Of a DNA stretch of 64,000 nucleotides, positions 27,680 to 35,974 are shown piece by piece. Location of the stretch: the NCBI GenBank assembly GCA_017355425.1, contig CP070233.1:908501-972500 (forward strand), written 5' to 3'. The notes under the pieces are model-generated. The model made no database searches. It was not told the origin of the DNA and saw only the letters and a list, made by a program, of their open reading frames with translations. The first letter of the stretch is position 1, and every line of letters begins with the position of its first letter. Position numbers and translations under genes: made by a program. Source of the stretch: Dolichospermum sp. DET69 (GTDB taxonomy: Bacteria; Cyanobacteriota; Cyanobacteriia; Cyanobacteriales; Nostocaceae).

Positions 27680-27707
27680 GTAGGGGCATATTGCTATACG
27701 CCCCTAC
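27680..27707. repeat. GTAGGGGCATA palindrome
   Basis: GTAGGGGCATA-TTGCTA-TACGCCCCTAC, one mismatch in the stem; same family as 27574-27601, about 80 bp away in direct orientation. Confidence 0.85.
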
Positions 27708-27941
27708 TCCGTGCGCCCCAAGGTTCTTTGGTTTTAATATTTGTTTTTTCGTAGGCTGCATTTGGAGCATTTAATTGGGTTACACCTACCCTGTAATAAT
27801 GACATAGAAATCAATATTTTGCACTCGCAGGGCGGGAAGCAAGCTATGCTTCGTGGTAACAGAGCTTGTCGAAGTATCGAAGTGTCGCTGTAGCCTTGAT
27901 TGTTTTCGCTACAGCTTAAATACAATTCAATTCTAACTCCA

Positions 27942-28730
27942 TTATTTAGACACAGTTGGAGTTTCTAAATCTTGTTTCTCTGGTTGAGGATAAACAGTTA
28001 CCCAATCTAAATACCGAATTGGCGGAAATAACTCTATTTTCGCTATTGATGCGGGAAGTTTCTTTAAATCCAACGACTTAATTTTGCCTATGGCTAAACC
28101 AGCCGGGAACTTCTGACTATAAGTAGATGTAGATACCAAATCGCCTACTTTAACATTAGGAACTTTTTCATAAAACTCTAACACCCCTTCAGCAGAAGCA
28201 TCACCTTGCAAAATTCCTTTAGCTGAGGTACGGCTGATAGTTACGCCCACTTGACTTTTTAAATCACTAATTAACAACACACTGCTAGTATTAGTGGTAA
28301 CACTTTCTACTAAACCGACTAATCCACCATCAGCTTTAACAATAGAACCTTCTTGAATACCTGATGCAGTCCCCCGATTCAAAATCACCTGTTGCCACCA
28401 ATGATCAGCACTACGTCCCACTACCCGGGCTATAATTGGCTTTTGTGGCAAGGTTTCTTTTTCTACGTAACTCAGTAAACTTTTTAATTTTTGGTTTTGA
28501 CTTTCTAGATCGACGATGCGAGTCTGTAACTCCAAAAATCTTGCATCTCTAATACTTTGCTCAGGAATCGCTCCTGACTGTAGCATCTGTAATGGGCTGG
28601 TAATTCCTTGATAAATCTCGCGTAACAATGCCCCTTTAGTTTCTCTGAGTGTCCAAGCACTACCTAGGACTAGAGCTAATAAGCCTACTTGTAATCCTTT
28701 GTATTCCCACCAACGTTTAATAGCAAACAT
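27942..28730 (-). CDS. mreC: Rod shape-determining protein MreC
   Basis: 262 residues. There is one N-terminal membrane anchor (LQVGLLALVLGSAWTL) and a coiled coil at about residues 65-92 (RFLELQTRIVDLESQNQKLK). The periplasmic beta-barrel pair follows, including ARVVGRSADHWWQQVILNRG, then GIQEGSIVKADGGLVGLVES and VGDLVSTSTYSQKFPAGLAI, hallmarks of MreC. It links cytoplasmic MreB to the peptidoglycan elongation machinery. It lies downstream of mreB but 341 bp away, with a MITE between them. Confidence 0.93.
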   Translation of the reverse strand: MFAIKRWWEYKGLQVGLLALVLGSAWTLRETKGALLREIYQGITSPLQMLQSGAIPEQSIRDARFLELQTRIVDLESQNQKLKSLLSYVEKETLPQKPIIARVVGRSADHWWQQVILNRGTASGIQEGSIVKADGGLVGLVESVTTNTSSVLLISDLKSQVGVTISRTSAKGILQGDASAEGVLEFYEKVPNVKVGDLVSTSTYSQKFPAGLAIGKIKSLDLKKLPASIAKIELFPPIRYLDWVTVYPQPEKQDLETPTVSK

Positions 28731-29071
28731 AATATACCTGTATATATTTTTATAAATTATTCAAGAGTTATAGAAATATAGCCTAGTACCGCAAGGCGAA
28801 AGTCAAAAGTCAAAAGTCAAAAGTCAAAAATAATATGGCGTAAGCTTTTTGGCGATTGAGAATGGTTGTTTTATTTACGCCGTGCTGTACTAGTTCCATT
28901 TTTTGCGACCTGACAAGTCAGCACTTACGCGATCTCTATCCGCAAATTTTCGACTCAACTTCCTTGTACTTCTGCTGAAAATAAAATAATGGATTCTATA
29001 GTTATCAATAAATAAAGAACCCACATATTTCTAACTTATAGCAAGGGACAAAGTGGTTAGAACAATTACTA
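28731..29071. other. mreB-mreC intergenic region
   Basis: Holds the complete 111-bp MITE at 28783-28893 and a short dispersed phrase (GACAAGTCAGCACTTACGCG). No gene. The insertion probably separates mreC from mreB transcription or leaves mreC dependent on read-through. Confidence 0.6.
28783..28893. mobile_element. 111-bp MITE-like element, copy A
   Basis: Begins CTAGTACCGCAAGGCG and ends CGCCGTGCTGTACTAG, imperfect terminal inverted repeats. The interior has four AAAGTCA heptamers and GTAAGCTTTTTGGCGATTGA. Copy B at 33480-33590 has exactly the same length and the same order of parts. It has no coding capacity. Confidence 0.75.
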
Positions 29072-30118
29072 CTACATATTGCGAGAACGCCCGCTGAATA
29101 CTCTCTCCAACTGCTTGAAGTTTTCTAATACACGACCTGTTCCTAACACTACACAGCTTAAAGGATCCGCCGCGATATGGGTAACAAGACCTGTCTCGTG
29201 ACTAATTAATGTATCCATACCTTTAAGCAATGCACCACCCCCTGCCAACATAATACCCCGATCAATAATATCTGCTGCCAGTTCTGGTGGTGTCCGTTCT
29301 AGTGTCCGCCTCACTGCTTCGATGATTATGGCTAGAGGCTCTACCATACTTTCCCGAATTTCCGGGCCTTTGATAGTTACAGTCCTGGGTAAACCAGAAA
29401 GTAGATGCAAGCCGCGGACTTCCATTACACTATCATTATCATCTGCAGTGGGATAGGCAGAACCAATTTTAATTTTAATATCTTCGGCAGTCCGTTCACC
29501 AATGACCAGATTATGAACTTTCTTCATATACTGAGTAATCGCTTCGGTTAATTCATCTCCCGCAATGCGAACTGATTCGCTGATTACTGTACCTTGAAGA
29601 CTTAATACCGCTACCTCTGTTGTTCCCCCACCGATATCAATAATCATGTTACCAGTAGGTTCGGCAACGGGCAATCCCGCACCAATTGCCGCTGCAACTG
29701 GTTCATCAATCAAAAATACTTCCCTAGCTCCGGCTTGGGTAGCTGCGTCCATGACAGCCCGTCTTTCTACTCCGGTGACACCACTGGGGATACCAATGAC
29801 AATTCGGGGCGACATTAGGGATCTACCTTCGTTTACCCGGAGAATAAAGCTTTTTAGCATCAACTCAGCCGTATCAAAGTCAGCGATCACACCGTCCCGC
29901 AAGGGACGCAGGGCAACAACATTCCCTGGTGTGCGACCGAGCATTTTTTTTGCTTCTTCTCCTACTGCGATCGCCACTTTGAGATTTTGATCAATGGCCA
30001 CGACGGAAGGTTCTTGCAGGACAATTCCTTTACCAGACACATAAACTAGGGTATTAGCTGTACCGAGGTCGATACCCATATCCCATGATGGACGAAAATT
30101 TAAATTGAAAAGACCCAC
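29072..30118 (-). CDS. mreB: Rod shape-determining protein MreB
   Basis: Actin-like ATPase that forms filaments guiding cell-wall elongation. 348 residues. Phosphate-1 motif MGIDLGTANTLVYVSGKGIV, then LRPLRDGVIADFDTAE, phosphate-2 MIIDIGGGTTEVAVLS, and adenosine motif GIMLAGGGALLKGMDTLI. Length is canonical. Transcribed away from ssb; mreC follows. Confidence 0.97.
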   Translation of the reverse strand: MGLFNLNFRPSWDMGIDLGTANTLVYVSGKGIVLQEPSVVAIDQNLKVAIAVGEEAKKMLGRTPGNVVALRPLRDGVIADFDTAELMLKSFILRVNEGRSLMSPRIVIGIPSGVTGVERRAVMDAATQAGAREVFLIDEPVAAAIGAGLPVAEPTGNMIIDIGGGTTEVAVLSLQGTVISESVRIAGDELTEAITQYMKKVHNLVIGERTAEDIKIKIGSAYPTADDNDSVMEVRGLHLLSGLPRTVTIKGPEIRESMVEPLAIIIEAVRRTLERTPPELAADIIDRGIMLAGGGALLKGMDTLISHETGLVTHIAADPLSCVVLGTGRVLENFKQLERVFSGRSRNM

Positions 30119-30449
30119 GCTTCTCTATGCCCCTTATTTACGCTACTTATGACTAGAAAGATAAGATTTAATATTGATAGATTCTATGATGTTTGCTTGC
30201 CTGATTCGGTGTAAACTAGACTATTTTTTTAGCTAGTTTTTGTCAATCTTAATTTTAGGTTCAAGAATCTTAAGTTCTATCTTCTCAAGACAACTCAGTA
30301 TAACTGTATATTTTTTTTAAATACCAAGTATTTTTTGAATTTTCGCGCGAGTTATTTGTGAGGATCATAACATATTTTTAATGCTTTCACAATTAGTTAT
30401 TATAGAATTACTGAATAATACAATACAAAAATACTAAAAAATAAAAGCC
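30119..30449. promoter_or_regulatory. Divergent promoter region of mreB and ssb
   Basis: 331 bp of strongly AT-rich DNA between two divergent genes. Promoters for both must lie here, but I cannot assign individual boxes with confidence. No gene or repeat seen. Confidence 0.4.
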
Positions 30450-30812
30450 ATGAGCATTAATGTTGTCACTCTTGTTGGCCGTGTAGGCGGCGACCCAGAT
30501 ATGAAGTATTTCGAGTCTGGTACAGTTAAGTGTAGATTGACTCTAGCCGTAAATAGAAGATCAAAGAATAGGGATCAGCCCGACTGGTTTAATCTGGAAC
30601 TCTGGGGCAAAACGGCCGAAGTTGCGGGTAATTATGTCCGTAAAGGCAGCTTGATTGGGGTTAAAGGTGCTTTGAAGTTTGATTCCTGGAGCGATCGCCA
30701 AAGCGGAGTAACCCGTTCTAGTCCAGTTATTCACGTAGATCAACTTGATTTACTAGGTTCTAAGCGTGATGGTGAAGGTGGGATGTCTGATATGTCTCCA
30801 GATAATTTTTAA
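30450..30812 (+). CDS. ssb: Single-stranded DNA-binding protein
   Basis: 120-residue OB-fold protein: INVVTLVGRVGGDPDMKYFE, CRLTLAVNRRSKNRDQPDWF, WGKTAEVAGNYVRKGSLIGV, then a short acidic C-terminal tail DMSPDNF. The tail lacks the exact DDDIPF ending of SSB-Ct but keeps a terminal phenylalanine after acidic residues. The length matches the small cyanobacterial SSB. It binds single-stranded DNA in replication and repair. Confidence 0.93.
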   Translation: MSINVVTLVGRVGGDPDMKYFESGTVKCRLTLAVNRRSKNRDQPDWFNLELWGKTAEVAGNYVRKGSLIGVKGALKFDSWSDRQSGVTRSSPVIHVDQLDLLGSKRDGEGGMSDMSPDNF

Positions 30813-30818
30813 TTTAGT

Positions 30819-31003
30819 CAGTGGTCAGTAGTCAGTGGTCAGTGGTCAGTGGTCAGTAGTCAGTAGTCAGTGGTCAATTGTCAGTGGTCAGTAGTCAGTG
30901 GTCAGTGGTCAGTGGTCAGAAAAAAACAACGAACAACTAACAACGAACAACTAACAACTGACAACTGACAATTGACAACGAACAACTGACAACTGACAAC
31001 TGA
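30819..31003. repeat. Large STRR region (AGTGGTC / ACAACTG heptamers)
   Basis: About fourteen tandem heptamers of AGTGGTC/AGTAGTC type (30819-30917) are followed, after AAAAAA, by heptamers in the opposite sense (AACTGAC/AACGAAC, to about 31003). The two blocks are roughly complementary and could fold back. It lies between the convergent ssb and DUF4335 genes. Confidence 0.85.
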
Positions 31004-31005
31004 CA

Positions 31006-32436
31006 CTATTTATATCCTTTCCAAGGTGTGACTTCTAATTCACCTTTAGGGGTGAATATTACTTGAAAGTGAGCTAGAGCTTCTTTATTATCTGGTGCAG
31101 CTATATTTGAGCCATAAACTGATTGGAACATCTGGGGTAAAGGTGTTTCTCGAAAATAGTCAAAAGCAACTTGATTGAGTGGTTCATAGTCAGCAATCAC
31201 ACCTTCTTTATTCACAGCTACTCGATATTTCAAGTTTTTGGAAAAAGTAGGAGTAACACTCCAATTTTGACGAATTGTACTATACAGCTTTTGATTTAAA
31301 TCCTTGATTTTACTGGTATCAGTAATTTTTTCGCCGGTTACTTCTGGTGTTTTAGCGTATCCTAGCCAGGGACTAATTTCTAGAACCCCTTTTTGGGTAA
31401 ATACGACTTTAAATTGAGCAATAGGTTCATTCTGGACACGATTCGCCGGATTATAAAGGAGTTTAGGCAGTGGTGTTTTATCTATTGCGTCACTAGCTTT
31501 CTGATTTACCGCTTTATAACCAACGATGCTACCATCGGCAGCGATACCTAAACGATAGACTAAATCATCAGGCATTTCGGAGCGATTTGTCCAAGCTGGA
31601 TGAATTTGATTATAAACTTGGCGACTTAATGCCCGTAACTTAGATGGATCTGTTATTTCTGGAACTGTCTTTAAAAGTGCCTCTAAATCACTGGTAACGG
31701 GGGTTGCTGATACTGTAGGTGTAGGTGTGCTTGTGGGAGTTACTGGGGCTGCGGGTGTAATGGAGGGTGATGCTGTGGGTGTAATTAAGGGTAGGTCAGT
31801 GCTGGACTGTGTTTCTGGTTTGACTTGAGGTGGACGAACTTGGGGTGCAGGAATTAAGCTAAAAGCTAATGCAGCTACAGCTAGGCTAGATACACCTACG
31901 GTAGCTGGTATTGCTTGTTTGAGTAAGGTTTGACTTGAACCACCATAACTGCGATTAACTGGGTGTAGTTCTAGGCATAATTCTGGTAAGGTCTGGCTAT
32001 CAGCAAAAAACTGATCTACGGCTTCAACTAAATCAAATAATTGGACTGTGTTGAGGACGATTTGAATGGTTGATTGTGCTGCTTGGTTGGCGTTTCCTCC
32101 CAGGTTATCTCCTGTCATTTCGGAGCGCACTGTTAATCTGTGTTTGTTAGTATCAATTTTTTGTAATTCAACTAACTCTGAATTATGATTTTGGCTTTGG
32201 GGGTTGGGTATATTGCTTAAAACTTCTTGAGCATAGGCGCTGACTGCTCTAACTAGGCTTTCAAAAAATTCCCTTCCCCCAGCTATAGGTTGGTAACTGG
32301 ATAAATAACATTCTGCATTCACTAATATAGACAGTTCGGGACGCAGTTCTTGAAAGTTAGCTGTCCTTGTCATGTCACTTAACCCTTCTAGGAGCAGGGT
32401 ACAATTAGGCAAACTATATTTACGTTGGATATTCAT
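31006..32436 (-). CDS. DUF4335 domain protein
   Basis: 476 residues, cyanobacteria-specific. N-terminal part MNIQRKYSLPNCTLLLEGLS is the DUF4335 signature. There is a hydrophobic stretch around residues 175-195 (ATVGVSSLAVAALAFSLIPA), probably a membrane helix, then a proline/threonine-rich linker (PTASPSITPAAPVTPTSTPT). Two copies of a repeated C-terminal domain follow, each ending (G)xLE(I/V)(S/T)PWxGY. Function unknown. It is paired with DUF3038 15 bp upstream, as in other cyanobacteria. Confidence 0.88.
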   Translation of the reverse strand: MNIQRKYSLPNCTLLLEGLSDMTRTANFQELRPELSILVNAECYLSSYQPIAGGREFFESLVRAVSAYAQEVLSNIPNPQSQNHNSELVELQKIDTNKHRLTVRSEMTGDNLGGNANQAAQSTIQIVLNTVQLFDLVEAVDQFFADSQTLPELCLELHPVNRSYGGSSQTLLKQAIPATVGVSSLAVAALAFSLIPAPQVRPPQVKPETQSSTDLPLITPTASPSITPAAPVTPTSTPTPTVSATPVTSDLEALLKTVPEITDPSKLRALSRQVYNQIHPAWTNRSEMPDDLVYRLGIAADGSIVGYKAVNQKASDAIDKTPLPKLLYNPANRVQNEPIAQFKVVFTQKGVLEISPWLGYAKTPEVTGEKITDTSKIKDLNQKLYSTIRQNWSVTPTFSKNLKYRVAVNKEGVIADYEPLNQVAFDYFRETPLPQMFQSVYGSNIAAPDNKEALAHFQVIFTPKGELEVTPWKGYK

Positions 32437-32450
32437 TTTATTTTTTTAAT

Positions 32451-33077
32451 CTACTCCACTTCACCGTCAAAAAGAGAAATCCAGTACCGCTGCATTCCTG
32501 CTGTACCTGTGCAGAATAGTAATTTTCCTAATAAGTCTATAGCTAATTCATCTAATTTTTCATCAGAAGTTAATGCTAGTACACCGGAGCGACGGGAATT
32601 CATCCGACTTTTAAAGTGCGTTCTAAACCTTTCTAGGTAATTAGCTAATCTTAAATTTTGTTCTGGGGGAATCTGCTTTTCGGCTAATTGTTGATATATG
32701 GTTAGTAGTTGCCGAATCACAACTGTTAACCGCCGAGCAATATAGCAAGCAATCACTACTAAGGCTTTGGCTTCTAAAATGTCTAAAGGTCGGCGACTAT
32801 GCGCTCTCCGCATGGGGTTAGAGGCTCGCATCCGCCATAAGTTTACCCGATTTTTGATAATTCTTTGCAGGTCTAATTCTTCAGCAAAGGATAAAATGGC
32901 TTCAGAACCACCTAGTTCTAAGGCTTCAATGGCTAGTAACATTAAATCTATTTGCAATCTAGTTCTGGCTGGACATACCTGGCCAGCGATCGCTGGATCT
33001 GGTAAAGTATCCAAAATCATCGGCGTTCCCTGATCGTTGGGGATGTTTAAAGATGGGACACTAGCGGAGACATTCAT
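32451..33077 (-). CDS. DUF3038 domain protein
   Basis: 208 residues from the chosen ATG at 33077 (MNVSASVPSLNIPNDQG). The frame stays open further upstream but that extension has no family character. DUF3038 core: CPARTRLQIDLMLLAIEALE, LGGSEAILSFAEELDLQ, NRVNLWRMRASNPMRRAHSR, and C-terminal LCTGTAGMQRYW-like FCTGTAGMQRYWISLFDGEV. Soluble, helical, of unknown function, and the conserved neighbour of DUF4335. Confidence 0.88.
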   Translation of the reverse strand: MNVSASVPSLNIPNDQGTPMILDTLPDPAIAGQVCPARTRLQIDLMLLAIEALELGGSEAILSFAEELDLQRIIKNRVNLWRMRASNPMRRAHSRRPLDILEAKALVVIACYIARRLTVVIRQLLTIYQQLAEKQIPPEQNLRLANYLERFRTHFKSRMNSRRSGVLALTSDEKLDELAIDLLGKLLFCTGTAGMQRYWISLFDGEVE

Positions 33078-33479
33078 TCTATAAAGTACCTTATGCGTTT
33101 CCAATAAAGTGATTGATATTAACCTCCCACTGCTAATTGCTGGGGCGACATAGCAGTTCAATTATATACATTACTTAGTTTTTCTACCCAAATGTTCCCA
33201 TATACATTAAATTTTTAAATTTTTGGTAATCGTCAGCCAATTTTGGATTTGCGATTTTGGATTTTGGATTGACTCCACCCTCAAGTGTGGAGCTTGAGAA
33301 TTTTAGATTGGCGTTAGCGAAGCGTACGCAGCGCAGCGAGTATTTTGGATTAATTCCGCCCTGAAGAGGCGGGGGAACCTGTACCGAAAATTCTAGGGTC
33401 CAAAATCTAAAATCCAAAATCTAAAATTTTTCGGTCAATTGATGATTCCTAGGTCGCGCTTTGCTATCAACTCAATACC

Positions 33480-33590
33480 CTAGTACCGCAGGGCGGAAGT
33501 CAAAAGTCAAAAGTCAAAAGTCAAAAGTAACATGGAGTAAGCTTTTTGGCGATTGAAAATGGTTCATTTACTTACGCCGCACTGTACTAG
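33480..33590. mobile_element. 111-bp MITE-like element, copy B
   Basis: Begins CTAGTACCGCAGGGCG and ends CGCCGCACTGTACTAG. Same length and organisation as copy A at 28783-28893, including AAAGTCA heptamers and AGTAAGCTTTTTGGCGATTG. Confidence 0.75.
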
Positions 33591-33650
33591 TACAGTAAGG
33601 CGTAAGTTAATTAACCATTCAGAATCTGTGAAAAGCTGATGCTGTATTCA

Positions 33651-33682
33651 TTCTAAATTCTAAATTCTAAATTCTAAATTCA
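33651..33682. repeat. STRR heptamer array (TTCTAAA x4)
   Basis: Reverse complement of the GAATTTA array at 7624-7656, including the neighbouring GCTGTATTCA, so the repeated unit is longer than the heptamers alone. Confidence 0.85.
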
Positions 33683-33800
33683 TAAGAAAGCCGTACTAGT
33701 CTCCAGGGTATGACATTATAGGGTAGGATTTGGCAGGGATTGGAGAAAATTTTTGTCTCTTGTCCTTTGTTTCTTGGTTGAACACTAACTACTCACAAAT

Positions 33801-34319
33801 ATGGATTTAAAATCTCTAATTCGTGATATCCCCGATTTTCCTAAGCCGGGAATTTTATTTCGAGATGTCACTACTCTATTAAGCGACCCAGCCGGATTAC
33901 GTTATACTATTGACCTTTTAGCACAAAAATGTTCGGAAATTGAACTTCAGGTGGATTATATTATCGGCATGGAGTCGCGGGGGTTTATTTTTGGTGCGCC
34001 GGTGGCTTATAAATTAGGTGCGGGTTTTATTCCTGTTCGCAAAAAAGGGAAATTACCGGCAGCAGTTCACTCAATTGAATATCAATTAGAGTATGGTACA
34101 GATACATTAGAAGTACATCAGGATGCTTTACAACCAGGTTGCAAGGTTTTAATTGTGGATGATTTGATTGCTACTGGTGGGACGGCAAGTGCTACAGCAA
34201 AGTTGGTACAAAGGATTGACTGCGAACTTGTGGGATTTGGGTTTATCATCGAACTACGGGATTTGCAAGGACGGAAAAATTTACCTGATGTCCCCATTAT
34301 TTCATTGGTTGAATATTAA
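33801..34319 (+). CDS. apt: Adenine phosphoribosyltransferase
   Basis: Salvages adenine to AMP with PRPP. 172 residues. N-terminal [20 protein letters not shown] is the APRT signature; substrate region [24 protein letters not shown] loop [20 protein letters not shown]. Length and motifs canonical. The stop codon abuts two 41-bp repeats. Confidence 0.95.
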   Translation: MDLKSLIRDIPDFPKPGILFRDVTTLLSDPAGLRYTIDLLAQKCSEIELQVDYIIGMESRGFIFGAPVAYKLGAGFIPVRKKGKLPAAVHSIEYQLEYGTDTLEVHQDALQPGCKVLIVDDLIATGGTASATAKLVQRIDCELVGFGFIIELRDLQGRKNLPDVPIISLVEY

Positions 34320-34417
34320 GTCGGAACTATGATTTGTTTGATTAATGTGATTGCCATGGGTGATAACTGATTAATTAAGTCGGAACTATGATTTATTTGA
34401 TTAATGTGATTGCCATG
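34318..34417. repeat. Two 41-bp copies of a GTC(G/T)GAACT-type repeat
   Basis: Copies at 34318-34358 and 34377-34417, identical except for one base: AAGTCGGAACTATGATTT(G/A) then TTTGATTAATGTGATTGCCA and TG. The first copy starts inside the apt stop codon. They match the arms of the hairpin array at 61428-63124 (GTCTGAACTGTGATTTGTTT then GATT..GTGAT), so both belong to one repeat family. Confidence 0.75.
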
Positions 34418-34420
34418 AAC

Positions 34421-34480
34421 GACCAATGACCAATGACCAATGACCAATGACCAATGACTAATGACTAATGACTAATGACT
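34421..34480. repeat. STRR heptamer array running into a start codon (AATGACC/AATGACT)
   Basis: About eight tandem heptamers each containing ATG; the last one supplies the ATG of the permease at 34475. Because the period is 7, successive ATGs fall in different frames. Confidence 0.85.
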
Positions 34481-35521
34481 AATACAAAAATTTCCTTGGA
34501 GACAAGTCGAAACTGGCTGATCAGCCTAGTTACGAATGAAACTTTTATTTATGTGATGAAACGGCTATTGCAAGCGCTATTGACGATTTTTTTAGCGTCG
34601 GCTTTGTCTTTTTTTATTATGAAGTTTTCTCCGGGGGATTATGTAGATACCCTGCGGCAAAATCCGAAAATTTCCCCGGAACGAATTGAGGAAATTAGGC
34701 GACAATTTGGTTTGGATAAATCTTGGCCAAAACAGTTTGTCTTTTGGGTGCAGCAAATTGTCACCAGGGGAGATTTTGGGACAAGCTTTGTTTATCAACG
34801 TTCTGTATCATCGTTGTTGTGGGAACGAGTCCCAGCGACGTTATTGTTAGCGATCGCTTCTTTAATTATCACATGGGCGATCGCTATTCCTTTGGGTATT
34901 CTCGCTGCTGTGAAACAAAATCGCCGCACTGACCAGGTTTTACAAATAGTCAGTTATGCGGGTCAAGGTGTTCCCAGTTTTATCACCGTCTTATTTTTGC
35001 TCTTTTTTGCTCAACTGACTACTCCACTTTTTCCGGTGGGGAATATGACCAGTATTGATCATGCAGACCTGACATGGTTAGGTAAAATTCTGGATATCGC
35101 TTGGCATTCAGTTTTACCATTAATTGCTTTGAGTATTACCAGTTTTGCTGGTTTGCAACGCATTATGCGAGGTCAATTATTAGATGTCTTGCGCCAAGAT
35201 TATATTCAAACTGCTCGCGCTAAAGGACTTCCAGAAAACCGGGTTATTTATGTTCATGCTTTGCGAAATGCTATTAACCCGTTAATTACTTTATTGGGTT
35301 TTGAATTAGCAGGTTTGTTAAGTGGGGCATTTATTACGGAAAATTTCTTTAATTGGCCGGGTTTAGGGAAATTAACCTTACAAGCTGTGTTAGCAAAAGA
35401 CCAATATTTGGTAATGGCGAGTTTGGTAATGAGTGCAGTATTATTAATTGTTGGTAATTTAATTGCTGACTTGATTTTAAAAGCAGCCGATCCCCGAATT
35501 AAGTTGGAAGATTTGAATTAG
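34475..35521 (+). CDS. Peptide/nickel-type ABC transporter permease (DppB/OppB family)
   Basis: 348-residue inner-membrane permease. First helix near residues 29-50 (RLLQALLTIFLASALSFFIM), then FSPGDYVDTLRQNP, RRQFGLDKSWPKQFVFWV and GDFGTSFVYQRSVSSLL, the typical DppB periplasmic region. The coupling loop is DYIQTARAKGLPENRVIYVH, and the end is ENFFNWPGLGKLTL. The substrate may be a peptide or metal complex. No binding protein, second permease or ATPase is adjacent; cyanobacteria commonly scatter these genes. The first 27 residues precede the usual family start, so a later start (ATG 34556) is possible. Confidence 0.9.
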   Translation: MTNTKISLETSRNWLISLVTNETFIYVMKRLLQALLTIFLASALSFFIMKFSPGDYVDTLRQNPKISPERIEEIRRQFGLDKSWPKQFVFWVQQIVTRGDFGTSFVYQRSVSSLLWERVPATLLLAIASLIITWAIAIPLGILAAVKQNRRTDQVLQIVSYAGQGVPSFITVLFLLFFAQLTTPLFPVGNMTSIDHADLTWLGKILDIAWHSVLPLIALSITSFAGLQRIMRGQLLDVLRQDYIQTARAKGLPENRVIYVHALRNAINPLITLLGFELAGLLSGAFITENFFNWPGLGKLTLQAVLAKDQYLVMASLVMSAVLLIVGNLIADLILKAADPRIKLEDLN

Positions 35522-35523
35522 TC

Positions 35524-35666
35524 AGTAGGGGCGCAGGGCCTGCGCCCAGTCATTATTCAATAAGGGCGCAAGTCCTGCACCCAGTCAGTAGGGGCGCAGG
35601 GCCTGCGCCCAGTCATTATTCAGTAGGGGCGCAGGGCCTGCGCCCAGTCATTATTCATTATTCATT
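35524..35666. repeat. Tandem array of GGGCGCAGG palindromes
   Basis: Four units of about 33 bp, each with a GGGCGCAGG(G)CCTGCGCCC palindrome plus CAGTCATTATTCA. The second unit is degenerate (GGGCGCAAGTCCTGCACCC). The same palindrome type occurs singly at 7214-7232. It lies immediately after the permease and may end its transcript. Confidence 0.85.
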
Positions 35667-35675
35667 AGTTATCCA

Positions 35676-35951
35676 ATGGTTTATTATATTATTCGTTCTA
35701 GGACAGACGGTAAATATCTCACAGCCCGTGTTGATGATGATGCCACATCAGGATATCTATTATTGTTTAAAGAAGATTTTGAGGCTCTGAGTTATCTAAA
35801 TACTCATGCTGCTGATTTAGCAAGCCGCTTGACTGTTGAATCTCTTGCTAGTACACAAATCGGCGGTTTGCTCAAACGTTGGGGTTTTGCTGGTGTGGGA
35901 ATTGTTAATGATCCCTTATTACCGGAAATTGAATTTTTACAGCATATTTAA
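35676..35951 (+). CDS. Conserved hypothetical protein (91 aa)
   Basis: Not assigned to a named family. Soluble: VYYIIRSRTDGKYLTARVDD, YLLLFKEDFEALSYLNTHAA, then VESLASTQIGGLLKRWGFAG. Composition and codon use look like a true gene, and I believe similar proteins occur in other cyanobacteria. It is followed closely by a secreted protein and the GAF cyclase, all in one direction, so co-transcription is possible. Confidence 0.65.
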   Translation: MVYYIIRSRTDGKYLTARVDDDATSGYLLLFKEDFEALSYLNTHAADLASRLTVESLASTQIGGLLKRWGFAGVGIVNDPLLPEIEFLQHI

Positions 35952-35974
35952 ATAATAAACAAAAGTGCAAAAAT

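Larger units (their letters stand above)
26771..27941. other. 1.2-kb gap rich in repeats downstream of mreC
   Basis: No credible gene. It contains a decayed relative of the 111-bp MITE around 27208-27270 (GGCTTTTGGTGAGATTTGGA...TTTACGCCGCAG), two GTAGGGGCGTATTG palindromes (27574-27601 and 27680-27707), and dispersed repeat text around 27830-27920 (AACAGAGCTTGTCGAAGTATC). A 63-codon frame at 27734-27925 has no protein-like character. The gene mreD, often found after mreC, is not here. Confidence 0.7.
33078..33800. other. 0.7-kb repeat-rich intergenic region upstream of apt
   Basis: Contains ATTTTGGATTTTGG-type heptamer runs (33240-33270 and 33395-33428), a GCGAAGCGTACGCAGCGCAGC repeat near 33316, MITE copy B (33480-33590) and a TTCTAAA x4 array (33651-33682). 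No gene; a 77-codon frame at 33184-33417 is made of the repeats. Confidence 0.7.

Noticed and set aside
27734-27925. 63-codon frame as a gene (possible mreD remnant)
   Set aside because: Composition is that of dispersed repeats, with no membrane-protein pattern or ribosome-binding site.
33184-33417. 77-codon frame as a gene
   Set aside because: It is translated from heptamer (ATTTTGG) and GCGAAGCG repeats.
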